Shown here in pieces: positions 7,023-12,813 of a stretch of 12,813 bases of DNA. A program made the position numbers and the translations under genes. Position 1 is the stretch's first letter, and each line of letters begins with the position of its first letter. Source of the DNA: Ruminococcaceae bacterium UBA5408 (GTDB lineage: Bacteria > Bacillota > Clostridia > Oscillospirales > Acutalibacteraceae). Below the pieces are notes generated by a model. That model searched no databases and was not told where the DNA came from. It worked only from the letters and a program-made list of their open reading frames with translations. The stretch is taken from contig DHNU01000008.1 of the NCBI GenBank assembly GCA_002407645.1, positions 12,886 through 25,698 of the forward strand. The letters are read 5' to 3'.

Positions 7023-8780
7023 TTATATTTTAAGTTTTTCAATATAATCAGAATTGGGCGTAACGAATATAGTTTTATATTTTACATATATGACCATCCC
7101 CGGTTTCGCTCCTTGGGGCTTACTGACATTTTTAACTTCAGTGTAATCGACCGGAACTTGAGTAGAATCTTTTCCCCTGCTGTTGTAAGAAGCAAGAGTG
7201 GCAGCTTCAAAAATTGCTTTTTCGCTTACCTGTTTTCCATCGGTTACAATAATAGTATGAGAACCCGGGATATTTTTAGTATGAAGCCAGATATCATGCT
7301 TTTTAGCCTGTTTCATTGTAAGCCTATCGTTTTGGCGATTATTTCTTCCTACGAGAATTTCAAAACCGTCCGTTGATTTAAACTTCATCGGTCCGAGAGA
7401 CACCGGATTTTTTTTCTTGCCCTTTGGAACTCGGATATATCCCTGCTCCATAAGTTCTTCACGAATTTCCGACAAATCTCTTTCAATTCCCGCACGGCTT
7501 AATTCTTCAAAAACCGTTTCAAGATACTGCAATTCCTGCTGAGCCTGATTAATTTGTTCTGTAAGCATTTTCTCTGCAGTCCGCTGTTTGTGATATTCTT
7601 TATAATACTTTTGTGCATTTTGCGATGGTGACAGTGCAGGGTTTAATTTAATTTCTACCGTTTTTAGGTTTTCATCATAAAAATTTTGAAGTTTTACAGA
7701 AGAAGAACCTTTTTCTATGTTATATAAATTAGAGTTTATTAAATCTCCGTATATTCTTAATTTATCGCGCTCCGCGCAGTGCGACAACTCAGCTTTTTGA
7801 ATATTGATTTTTCGGCTCAAACGGTTGGACGCATTGGTCAAAATTCTCAGTAAATCTTGAGAACGCGCTCTCATTCGCTCAATTCTGTCACGTTCACCGT
7901 AAAATTCATCCAGCAGTTCAGAGAAGCTGCCGCATTGTTTAACGACTGCCGCTATGCCATACTGTTCTATATTTAAAAATGAAAAGTCTATCGGTTTTCT
8001 ATTTTTATTTACAATAATATACGGCTTACCGTTTATATTTTTGACAGTATCCGCTGTTCTTGAAAGAAAAAATGCAAGTCGTTCAAAAAGCTGTTCGTCC
8101 ATACTTTTTATTGTAATATCATTGCCGTGCCCTGTTAAATGCTCAATTTCGCGGCATACAACGGGCGACACCCCTTGCATTGTCTTTAGCAGTGCCTTAT
8201 TAAGAAGCATATCGCCAGGTATGCTCTTTATCCGCCCTATAATATCTCCAACTGAATTGTTCAAAAGACAAACCTTGTCCTGCGGCGGCGGGAGTCTGTA
8301 TGTAAGTCCGGGCATAACAAGTCTTTCGGACGACATTTCAGCATCTACACGCTTTAAAGCATCAATTATTTTTCCGTTTTCGTCTACAAAAATAATATTA
8401 CTGTAACGACCCATTATCTCCATAACAAGCGTTAATTGAATTGTATCCCCCAATTCATTTACAGCATCAAAATCAAGGCACAATACGCGCTCAAGCGACG
8501 GCTGGCGGATTTGAGAAATTCGTGCGCCATATAAATGTTTTCTTAAAAGCATACACAACATTGGCGGTGCTTTAGGATTTTCCGGTATAGAATTTGTAAA
8601 ATGAACTCTTGCGCTATTTGCCCGTGCAGACATCAGTAATTTAAAATTTCCTGTCCTTGTGCGCAGTATGAGTACAATTTCCTGTTTGTTTGGCTGATAT
8701 ACTTTGTCTACTTTTGCTCCAGTTATATTATCTTCAAGTTCTTTTTTAATATGTCTTAGAAACGCTCCGTCAAGAGCCAT
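7023..8780 (-). CDS. rqcH: RqcH, NFACT-family ribosome quality control factor
   Basis: Binds stalled, peptidyl-tRNA-blocked 50S subunits and directs C-terminal alanine tailing of the nascent chain (bacterial RQC; Rqc2/NEMF homologue, earlier called fibronectin-binding protein A). With the start at 8780 it has 585 residues, the usual size. The NFACT-N domain opens with ALDGAFLRHIKKEL and carries E97-R98, matching the D97/R98 pair known in B. subtilis RqcH. A long helical, coiled-coil-rich middle (about 270-440) follows. The NFACT-R/DUF814 domain (about 466-585) contains GFEILVGRNNRQND, DIWLHTKNIPGSH and the C-terminal VKYKTIFVTP. A longer frame opens at 8846, but that start would overlap the Nif3-like gene and has no ribosome binding site, while 8780 has AGGAGGAG seven bases before it. 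It lies 22 nt after the Nif3-like gene in one operon. Confidence 0.95.
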   Translation of the reverse strand: MALDGAFLRHIKKELEDNITGAKVDKVYQPNKQEIVLILRTRTGNFKLLMSARANSARVHFTNSIPENPKAPPMLCMLLRKHLYGARISQIRQPSLERVLCLDFDAVNELGDTIQLTLVMEIMGRYSNIIFVDENGKIIDALKRVDAEMSSERLVMPGLTYRLPPPQDKVCLLNNSVGDIIGRIKSIPGDMLLNKALLKTMQGVSPVVCREIEHLTGHGNDITIKSMDEQLFERLAFFLSRTADTVKNINGKPYIIVNKNRKPIDFSFLNIEQYGIAAVVKQCGSFSELLDEFYGERDRIERMRARSQDLLRILTNASNRLSRKINIQKAELSHCAERDKLRIYGDLINSNLYNIEKGSSSVKLQNFYDENLKTVEIKLNPALSPSQNAQKYYKEYHKQRTAEKMLTEQINQAQQELQYLETVFEELSRAGIERDLSEIREELMEQGYIRVPKGKKKNPVSLGPMKFKSTDGFEILVGRNNRQNDRLTMKQAKKHDIWLHTKNIPGSHTIIVTDGKQVSEKAIFEAATLASYNSRGKDSTQVPVDYTEVKNVSKPQGAKPGMVIYVKYKTIFVTPNSDYIEKLKI

Positions 8781-8787
8781 GTATAAA

Positions 8788-8795
8788 CTCCTCCT
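8788..8795 (-). promoter_or_regulatory. rqcH: Ribosome binding site that fixes the rqcH start
   Basis: AGGAGGAG on the minus strand, 7 nt before the ATG at 8778-8780. It selects the MALDGAF start over the in-frame codon at 8846, which would add 22 residues not seen in RqcH proteins. Confidence 0.85.
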
Positions 8796-8802
8796 ATTTG
8801 CA

Positions 8803-9570
8803 TTAAATATATTTTGCGGGACTGTGCATACGCTTTGATTTAACAAATTTTACATTTTGAAATTTATTGGACAACTTAATTAAAAGCGGTTCAATAACAA
8901 CATCTTCTGTATAAAAATGTCCTGCATCGACGTATGTTATCCCCATATTTTCAGCGTCAAGTAAAATATTATGTTTGCTTTCACCTGTGACAAAAGCCTG
9001 ACAGCCTATTTTTGCAGCTTCATAAACAAAATCAGCACCACCGCCGCTGCAAAGTCCGACTTTAGTAATATCACGCAGGCCGTCAGTAAAACGAAGTCCT
9101 TCACATCCTAAAGATTGTTTTACAAACTCCGCAAATTCAAACGGAGAATACTCTTTTTCTGTTTCACCCCAAAAAGCTTCCGTCATTCCTTTTTCGTTTT
9201 TTACAAGCGCCGAAAGATTTTTTAATTTTAAGCGCTTTGCCAAGCAGGTATTTACTCCTCCGTCAGCCATATCCAAATTAGTATGGGCGCAAATTGCCGT
9301 TATTCCGTATTGGGCAAGCAGGTATGGCGCTGTTCCGGTTGAAAGTTTTTTTAGCGGATTAAAAATAATCGGGTGATGGCTTATAATCAATTGTGCCCCA
9401 AGTTCACGAGCTTCATGTGCAACTGATGGGGTTATATCAAGTGATAACAACACAGTATTTACTTCTTTATCGTAATCGCCAACGAGCAAACCGGGATTAT
9501 CAAAACTCATAGCCGAATCAAACGGCGCTATGCTGTCTATATACCTATAAATCTCTCTCGTTGTAATCAT
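8803..9570 (-). CDS. Nif3-like dinuclear metal centre hexameric protein (YqfO family)
   Basis: Cytosolic protein of 255 residues, matching the short form without the PII-like insert found in some Firmicutes. The metal-binding residues of the family are all visible: SHHPIIF (H65, H66), HTNLDMADGG (D100) and GHFYTED (H218, E222), plus the VGLCSGGGADFV turn at 171-182. Family members form toroidal hexamers with two metal ions per subunit. Some have been named GTP cyclohydrolase I type 2, but the physiological role is unsettled. The ATG at 9570 is preceded by AAGAAGGT, which overlaps the trmK stop region. The trmK-nif3 order is the same as yqfN-yqfO in Bacillus, supporting both identifications. 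Confidence 0.93.
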   Translation of the reverse strand: MITTREIYRYIDSIAPFDSAMSFDNPGLLVGDYDKEVNTVLLSLDITPSVAHEARELGAQLIISHHPIIFNPLKKLSTGTAPYLLAQYGITAICAHTNLDMADGGVNTCLAKRLKLKNLSALVKNEKGMTEAFWGETEKEYSPFEFAEFVKQSLGCEGLRFTDGLRDITKVGLCSGGGADFVYEAAKIGCQAFVTGESKHNILLDAENMGITYVDAGHFYTEDVVIEPLLIKLSNKFQNVKFVKSKRMHSPAKYI

Positions 9571-9582
9571 TGAATTACCTTC

Positions 9583-10269
9583 TTACACTTTTGATTTAAT
9601 GTTATCAATAATATTATATAATTTTTGGGCTTCTCTATTTTTCCCCGAGATTTCCATTCCGCGTGCTTTCTTGCTTAAACTGACAAGAACACGACTTACA
9701 TATTCGCGGTCGGCTTGTTTTTTGGGGTTAAGCATACCTATATATTCGTAAAGTTCATCGGTTTTTATGAGTTTTGGATTGTAATATGATAAAATTACAG
9801 TATAAGCGTGATTTTCATCAATTACCGCCTGTTCTTTTAATAAAGCAAAACCGTTTTCCGCTAAGTATTTACGGAGTTCCGGAACTGATGTCATCGGCTG
9901 TAAAATCAACCTTTTATTGCTGTCTTTCAGCCATTTTGCATTTTCAATAATTTTATTAATCATTTCTCCGCCCATACCGGCTATTACAATATCGTCTGCT
10001 TCATTTGGTGATATTTTATTCAGCCCATCAGAAAGGCGTGCTGTTACCGTGTCCTGAACATGGTATCTTTGTATATTATCTTTTGCTTTTTCAAGCGGAC
10101 CCTGTCTTATGTCTGCCGCAACGGCATTTGATATAATTGCCTTTTTAGCAAGCCATATCGGTAAATATGCATGATCTGTACCAACATCGGCTAATTTTAC
10201 GTTTTTTCGTACCATAGAAGCACAAAGCTGTAGTCTTGGACCAAGAGTAAATAAAGGATGTAAACCCAC
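9583..10269 (-). CDS. trmK: TrmK, tRNA (adenine(22)-N1)-methyltransferase
   Basis: SAM-dependent enzyme that methylates N1 of A22 in the tRNA D-arm region, cytosolic, 228 residues. The family hallmark DVGTDHAYLPIWL at about residues 28-40 is the SAM-binding loop. VAADIRQGPLEKAKDNI (about 55-71) is motif II, and DDIVIAGMGGEMINKII (about 91-107) holds the conserved GMGG. A helical C-terminal region follows, as in B. subtilis TrmK. The start is GTG at 10267-10269, sharing one base with the TAG stop of the transporter gene (TAGTG). GAGGTG lies 7 nt upstream inside that gene, so translation is coupled. It is followed 12 nt later by the Nif3-like gene. Confidence 0.95.
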   Translation of the reverse strand: MGLHPLFTLGPRLQLCASMVRKNVKLADVGTDHAYLPIWLAKKAIISNAVAADIRQGPLEKAKDNIQRYHVQDTVTARLSDGLNKISPNEADDIVIAGMGGEMINKIIENAKWLKDSNKRLILQPMTSVPELRKYLAENGFALLKEQAVIDENHAYTVILSYYNPKLIKTDELYEYIGMLNPKKQADREYVSRVLVSLSKKARGMEISGKNREAQKLYNIIDNIKSKV

Positions 10270-11390
10270 TAATCACACCTCTGTGTTGATATTTCTTTTA
10301 TTTGTTCCATAGCTTTCCTGCAAAATACAACTGTTCCGAATTGTGTTGCTGTAAGTATAACAAGAGAAAACGACATCCAAATCAAACTTCCAGTACTTAA
10401 TTTATCAATTATCATAATAATCATAATTCCCAAACATCTTCCTGCAGCAAGAAAAACCTCTTTAATTGCAAAATACTCAGGTCTCATATTTTTTATTTCC
10501 GGCAAAATTTGAATTGCATCCAAAAAAGTACTGAATGAGGAACTTACAATAAAGCCCGAAAAAAAAGAACTGATTATTGTAAACACTATTAACATAAAAG
10601 GATTGAGAAAAGCAGTACACAATATACTTGAACCAAGCAGCCAAAAGACAGCAGTTTTCATATATTTTATCCTGTTTTCTCCCCTTATCCTTCTGCTCAT
10701 AAAAATAAATGAAGCAGTTGTGGCAATAGAAGAAAGAAGATTATTAAAGCCTACAAGCGCTTCATTTTTAATTAAACGATATAATAAAATACTTAAAATA
10801 AATGCAAAAGCTCCCTCACGTATTCCTTTAAAAAATTCACTTATTGCACTGAACAATATTACTTTACTTTTAAACAACATTTTTACCGCCTTGCCGTGCA
10901 TTACATGAACTCTTTCGCTTTTCGGCTGCGGCAAACGTATTGCACCTATTGCTGTAATGATTGCTACAACAAAAGCTATGCCAAATACTGTTTCGTAGCC
11001 TTTAAACCCTCCGACCGAAGAAATTATAATGCCCGCCAGTAATGGAGCTATTGCATTAACAACAGAAAACACAATATTTATAATTGCCATACCTGTATCG
11101 CGGTTTGACAAATCAGTGTATTCAGTAAGCCGCTGACTGTAGCTGATCCAATAAAAAGAACCAGCAAGACCGCTTGTTATTCCTAAAAGAACCACAAAAT
11201 CCGCGGATTTATCATTGAGTAAAATAAGCTGAAGATATAAAAGGTTATAGCAAATTATTCCGAGTACCGAAACAATACCGGAATTAAAACGATGTACTAC
11301 GGCGGCGGAAACAAACATTCCCACTGCGGTAAAAAGGAAATTAAGCAAATTGTAAATAAGAATGACATCTATGCTGCCTGTTTGGTTCAT
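10269..11390 (-). CDS. MFS-type transporter, probably lacking its first helix through a frameshift
   Basis: A 373-residue membrane protein with about 10-11 hydrophobic helices and short basic loops, typical of the major facilitator superfamily; the substrate is unknown. The arrangement of helices, the RLPQPKSERVHVM central loop (about 155-167) and the second six-helix half fit the fold. The ATG at 11390 has no ribosome binding site. The reading frame continues upstream without interruption through TYLPNVFINTFL and further to a stop at 11460-11462, giving what looks like the missing first helix but no start codon. The rest of the N-terminus is found in another frame (see 11391-11530). The gene is therefore probably broken or wrongly assembled. 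It shares one base with trmK at its 3' end. Confidence 0.75.
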   Translation of the reverse strand: MNQTGSIDVILIYNLLNFLFTAVGMFVSAAVVHRFNSGIVSVLGIICYNLLYLQLILLNDKSADFVVLLGITSGLAGSFYWISYSQRLTEYTDLSNRDTGMAIINIVFSVVNAIAPLLAGIIISSVGGFKGYETVFGIAFVVAIITAIGAIRLPQPKSERVHVMHGKAVKMLFKSKVILFSAISEFFKGIREGAFAFILSILLYRLIKNEALVGFNNLLSSIATTASFIFMSRRIRGENRIKYMKTAVFWLLGSSILCTAFLNPFMLIVFTIISSFFSGFIVSSSFSTFLDAIQILPEIKNMRPEYFAIKEVFLAAGRCLGIMIIMIIDKLSTGSLIWMSFSLVILTATQFGTVVFCRKAMEQIKEISTQRCD

Positions 11391-11530
11391 TAAAAATGTA
11401 TTTATAAATACATTTGGCAGATAGGTAAAATTAAAAATCCCGTATGTACAAGAAGAAATTTATAAAAACCGCACCCAAGTGCATCTGCATTCAAACATTG
11501 TTTTATATAACTTATAGATAGTTTTTTCAT
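11391..11530 (-). pseudogene. Out-of-frame 5' part of the MFS gene
   Basis: From the ATG at 11528-11530 the frame reads MKKLSISYIKQCLNADALGC then GFYKF and later closes at a stop near 11403. The transporter frame, open from about 11459, reads SSCTYGIFNFTYL then PNVFINTFLMNQTG. Joining them at the AAATTT run (about 11455-11462) by restoring one base gives a cytosolic lead plus a first MFS helix that flows into the downstream protein. No slippery heptamer in the right phase is present, so programmed frameshifting is unlikely. A ribosome binding site before 11530 is weak. Confidence 0.6.
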
Positions 11531-11550
11531 TTTACCACATATACTCAACA

Positions 11551-11579
11551 GCCGCCCTACAATTTAAATTGTGGGCGGC
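11551..11579. repeat. GC-rich hairpin upstream of the MFS gene
   Basis: GCCGCCC (11551-11557) pairs with GGGCGGC (11573-11579). Inside, ACAATTT pairs with AAATTGT apart from the loop, with a single bulged T at 11558. It lies between the DUF1858 gene and the MFS gene. In either direction it is not followed by a good U-tract, so I do not call it a standard terminator; it could be a weak terminator, a processing site or a protein-binding palindrome. Confidence 0.6.
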
Positions 11580-11630
11580 ATGGTTTAAAATTGTACGGAC
11601 ATATAATATGACTAATTTTTCTTTTGCAGC

Positions 11631-11837
11631 TTACTTATTTGATTCAATATGGTCATTAAGCTTATTAATCAAATCATTTACATCTACTCCGTGAACCATA
11701 CATGCTTCTTCGAGTGTTTCTCCGCGGGAAGACGGGCATCCTAAGCAATGCATACCCATTTCAAGAAAAAACGGAGCAGTAGTTTTGTCAATATCAAGAA
11801 TATCGCCGATAATAGTATCTTTTGTTATAACAGCCAT
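11631..11837 (-). CDS. DUF1858 domain protein (small CxxC redox-type protein)
   Basis: A 68-residue cytosolic protein consisting of one DUF1858 domain, the helical domain often found alone or attached to hybrid-cluster and redox proteins. The signature is visible: an I-G-D-I-L-x-x-x-P/T-x-x-A opening (residues 10-22), then FFLEMGMHCLGCPSS with C31 and C34, a third cysteine C46 in LEEACMVHG, and a final helix. The CxxC suggests metal binding or thiol redox chemistry, but no activity is established for the family. GGAGG precedes the ATG and a good promoter lies upstream, so it is expressed on its own. No hybrid-cluster gene is nearby in this window. Confidence 0.88.
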   Translation of the reverse strand: MAVITKDTIIGDILDIDKTTAPFFLEMGMHCLGCPSSRGETLEEACMVHGVDVNDLINKLNDHIESNK

Positions 11838-11881
11838 TGTATTAATCCTCCAGCATTTTTATTTATTAAATTACAATTCAT

Positions 11882-11910
11882 ATTATAATACCCGTTTCAT
11901 ATGTTTGCAA
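11882..11910 (-). promoter_or_regulatory. Promoter of the DUF1858 gene
   Basis: On the minus strand TTGCAA (11905-11910) and a perfect TATAAT (11882-11887) are separated by exactly 17 nt. Transcription would start near 11875, leaving a leader of about 38 nt. It lies after the terminator of the zinc-ribbon gene, which supports independent transcription. Confidence 0.65.
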
Positions 11911-11934
11911 TACATTTATATTTTATAATTACAA

Positions 11935-11965
11935 TAAAAAATACCCCGGATAAAATCCGGGGTAT
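11935..11965 (-). terminator. Intrinsic terminator of the zinc-ribbon gene
   Basis: On the minus strand a perfect 10-bp stem (ATACCCCGGA with its complement, 11941-11950 and 11956-11965) closes a 5-nt TTTTA loop. It is followed by TTTTT (11936-11940) within a T-rich stretch. It lies 27 nt after the stop of the zinc-ribbon gene at 11993. Confidence 0.9.
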
Positions 11966-11992
11966 CTGGTCACGAATAAGGAATATATAAGC

Positions 11993-12268
11993 TTATTCTT
12001 CCCTCATCTTTGCAAAGCACTCGCTGCAATATACAGGACGGTCTTCACGCGGCTTAAAGGGGACCTTTGCTTCTTTACCGCAGCTTGCGCAAGTTGCAGA
12101 ATACATCTCGCGTTCCGGTTTAGCGGCGTTTTTGCGGGCATCACGGCAGGGTTTGCATCTCTGTGGTTCATTTACGAAACCTTTGGAAGCATAGAATTCC
12201 TGTTCACCGGCGGTGAATACAAATTCAGCGCCACATTCTTTGCAGATGAGAGTCTTGTCTTCGTACAT
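11993..12268 (-). CDS. Double zinc-ribbon protein
   Basis: A 91-residue cytosolic protein with two four-cysteine clusters. The first, residues 1-46, is the 'probable zinc-ribbon' type: ICKECGAEFVFTAGEQEFY, then KGFVNEPQRCKPCR, with C9, C12, C38 and C41. The second, residues 58-88, reads TCASCGKEAKVPFKP then PVYCSECF, with C60, C63, C81 and C84. Such proteins are widespread in Clostridia; the role is not established, though nucleic acid or ribosome association is a common guess. The ATG has a GAGGTAA ribosome binding site. The gene follows sigH and the tRNA-like relic and ends in a strong terminator. All eight cysteines are present, so it looks functional. Confidence 0.9.
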   Translation of the reverse strand: MYEDKTLICKECGAEFVFTAGEQEFYASKGFVNEPQRCKPCRDARKNAAKPEREMYSATCASCGKEAKVPFKPREDRPVYCSECFAKMREE

Positions 12269-12299
12269 TTAATTTACCTCGCTTTGGATTAAAGATATT

Positions 12300-12362
12300 T
12301 GCCCATAGACGGATTTGCACCGACTCCTTTGATTACCAACGCTCTACTTAAGCTACCAGGGC
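12300..12362 (-). pseudogene. Decayed tRNA-Thr (GGT)-like remnant
   Basis: 63 nt on the minus strand resemble a tRNA. The 5' GCCC pairs with the 3' GGGC (A follows as discriminator). TAGCTTAAGTAGAGC is D-arm-like, TTGGTAA (12333-12339) is a tRNA-Thr anticodon loop with GGT, TCAAA is the 3' anticodon stem, and GTCGGTGCAAATCCGTC is T-arm-like. Three short losses explain the length deficit: about 2-3 nt of the D-loop (no GG pair), the 5' anticodon stem (TTTGA expected) and about 3 nt of the T-arm (no TTC). Acceptor pairs 5 and 6 are also mismatched and no CCA is encoded. It cannot fold as a normal tRNA. It lies between sigH and the zinc-ribbon gene. A tRNA-like regulatory RNA is the alternative. 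Confidence 0.55.
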
Positions 12363-12378
12363 ATATTAAGTTAATTAA

Positions 12379-12813
12379 TTAAAGCAGCTGTCTTAATTTA
12401 AGTCGAACACGCTGCAAGGCATTGTCGACTACTTTAGGGGTAACGCTAAGTTTTGCAGCAATTTCTTGATAACTACAGCCACCTAAATAAAGCATCAGTA
12501 CCTGCTGTTCCAACTTTGAAAGCAATTTCTGAATTTTTTGCTTGATCGTTTTAAAGCTTTCGCTATTTAGAAGCATTGTTTCCGGGTCTGTGGTGCAGTC
12601 TGAAATATCTATTTGAGAACATCCATCACTGAGGGAAACAGAGTTGTTTAGTGGAAGATTTTTATGGCTTAAAGCCGCTCGGTAAGCCATTATAATACGA
12701 TTGTTAATACAAATACCTGCATAAGTTCTAAATTCAGCTTTACCTTTTATATCGTAATTGCGTGCTGCGCTCAACAGGCCTAAAAGCCCCTCTTGGCATA
12801 AATCATCAGCTTC
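12379..12813 (-). CDS. sigH: RNA polymerase sigma-H (Spo0H)-type sigma factor, C-terminal 144 residues, cut by window edge
   Basis: Sigma-70 family factor; in Bacillus and Clostridia sigma-H directs transition-state and early sporulation genes. The frame is open to the window edge, so the beginning (about 70 residues, judged from the usual length of about 210-218) is missing. A TTG in frame at 12774 is not the start, because conserved region 2.2 (EADDLCQEGLLGLLSAARNYD) runs straight through it. Regions 2.3-2.4 follow (AEFRTYAGICINNRIIMAY, then HKNLPLN, close to the HIPLN of SigH). A variable linker leads to region 4 with the helix-turn-helix SYQEIAAKLSVTPKVVDNAL and the tail QRVRLKLRQLL, which strongly resembles B. 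subtilis SigH. No obvious terminator follows; the tRNA-like relic starts 16 nt after the stop. Confidence 0.9.
   Translation of the reverse strand, partial: EADDLCQEGLLGLLSAARNYDIKGKAEFRTYAGICINNRIIMAYRAALSHKNLPLNNSVSLSDGCSQIDISDCTTDPETMLLNSESFKTIKQKIQKLLSKLEQQVLMLYLGGCSYQEIAAKLSVTPKVVDNALQRVRLKLRQLL

Noticed and set aside
7954..8406. Plus-strand open frame of 150 codons
   Set aside because: Shadow frame on the opposite strand of rqcH, whose protein is clearly recognised; composition is Ser/Ile/Phe-rich as expected for a shadow.
8781..8846. N-terminal extension of rqcH to a start at 8846
   Set aside because: It would overlap the Nif3-like gene, has no ribosome binding site and adds residues outside the NFACT-N domain; AGGAGGAG supports 8780.
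10603..10908. Plus-strand open frame of 101 codons
   Set aside because: Antisense to MFS membrane helices, no start signal.
11450..11465. Programmed -1 ribosomal frameshift in the MFS gene
   Set aside because: Codons in frame are TAT AAA TTT CTT CTT; none form an X XXY YYZ slippery site that allows re-pairing.
12300..12362. Intact functional tRNA
   Set aside because: Too short, the 5' anticodon stem is missing, D-loop GG and T-loop TTC are absent and two acceptor pairs are mismatched.
12772..12774. TTG as the start of the sigma factor
   Set aside because: Region 2.2 of the sigma factor continues upstream in frame to the window edge, so the gene is simply cut.
1..12813. CRISPR array, insertion sequence or prophage
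   Set aside because: No regularly spaced repeats, no transposase or integrase frame and no paired terminal repeats were seen on either strand.

Overview
The window looks like chromosome from a low-GC, probably spore-forming Clostridia (Oscillospiraceae/Ruminococcaceae-like) bacterium. The clues are AT-rich DNA, strong AGGAGG-type ribosome binding sites, the pair trmK / Nif3-like (YqfN-YqfO) also found in Bacillus, a Spo0H-type sigma factor and a BofC C-terminal-domain protein. The exact taxon is inference. No transposase, integrase, phage gene or CRISPR array is visible.

Region 1 (1-1714). The 5' end of a class A penicillin-binding protein gene (minus strand, cut by the window edge) faces away from a small membrane-anchored BofC-like gene. 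Uridine kinase (udk) follows on the plus strand. Its leader holds a 17-bp inverted repeat that covers the -10 element and touches the Shine-Dalgarno. A bidirectional terminator at 1713-1747 separates udk from the next, convergent operon.

Region 2 (1754-6961, minus strand). This is a compact four-gene exopolysaccharide cassette, transcribed wzy-like polymerase -> GT4 glycosyltransferase -> second glycosyltransferase -> Wzz/BY-kinase-like fusion. It has a good promoter right after rqcH, ATGA overlaps at the first two junctions and a terminator at the end. The kinase half of the last protein has lost its Walker A lysine and Walker B aspartate, so it reads as a pseudokinase. No priming transferase or flippase lies in the window.

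Region 3 (7023-11530, minus strand). A probable housekeeping operon: MFS transporter, trmK (tRNA A22 methyltransferase), Nif3-like metalloprotein, rqcH (ribosome quality control). The transporter's first membrane helix and N-terminus lie upstream in two different frames, which points to a one-base lesion or an assembly error.

Region 4 (11631-12813, minus strand). A DUF1858 redox-type small protein with its own promoter, a double zinc-ribbon protein followed by a terminator, a decayed tRNA-Thr-like sequence, and the 3' two-thirds of a sigH-type sigma factor gene cut by the window edge.

The points most worth checking are the pseudokinase polysaccharide cassette, the udk operator-like palindrome, the frameshifted transporter and the tRNA relic next to sigH.
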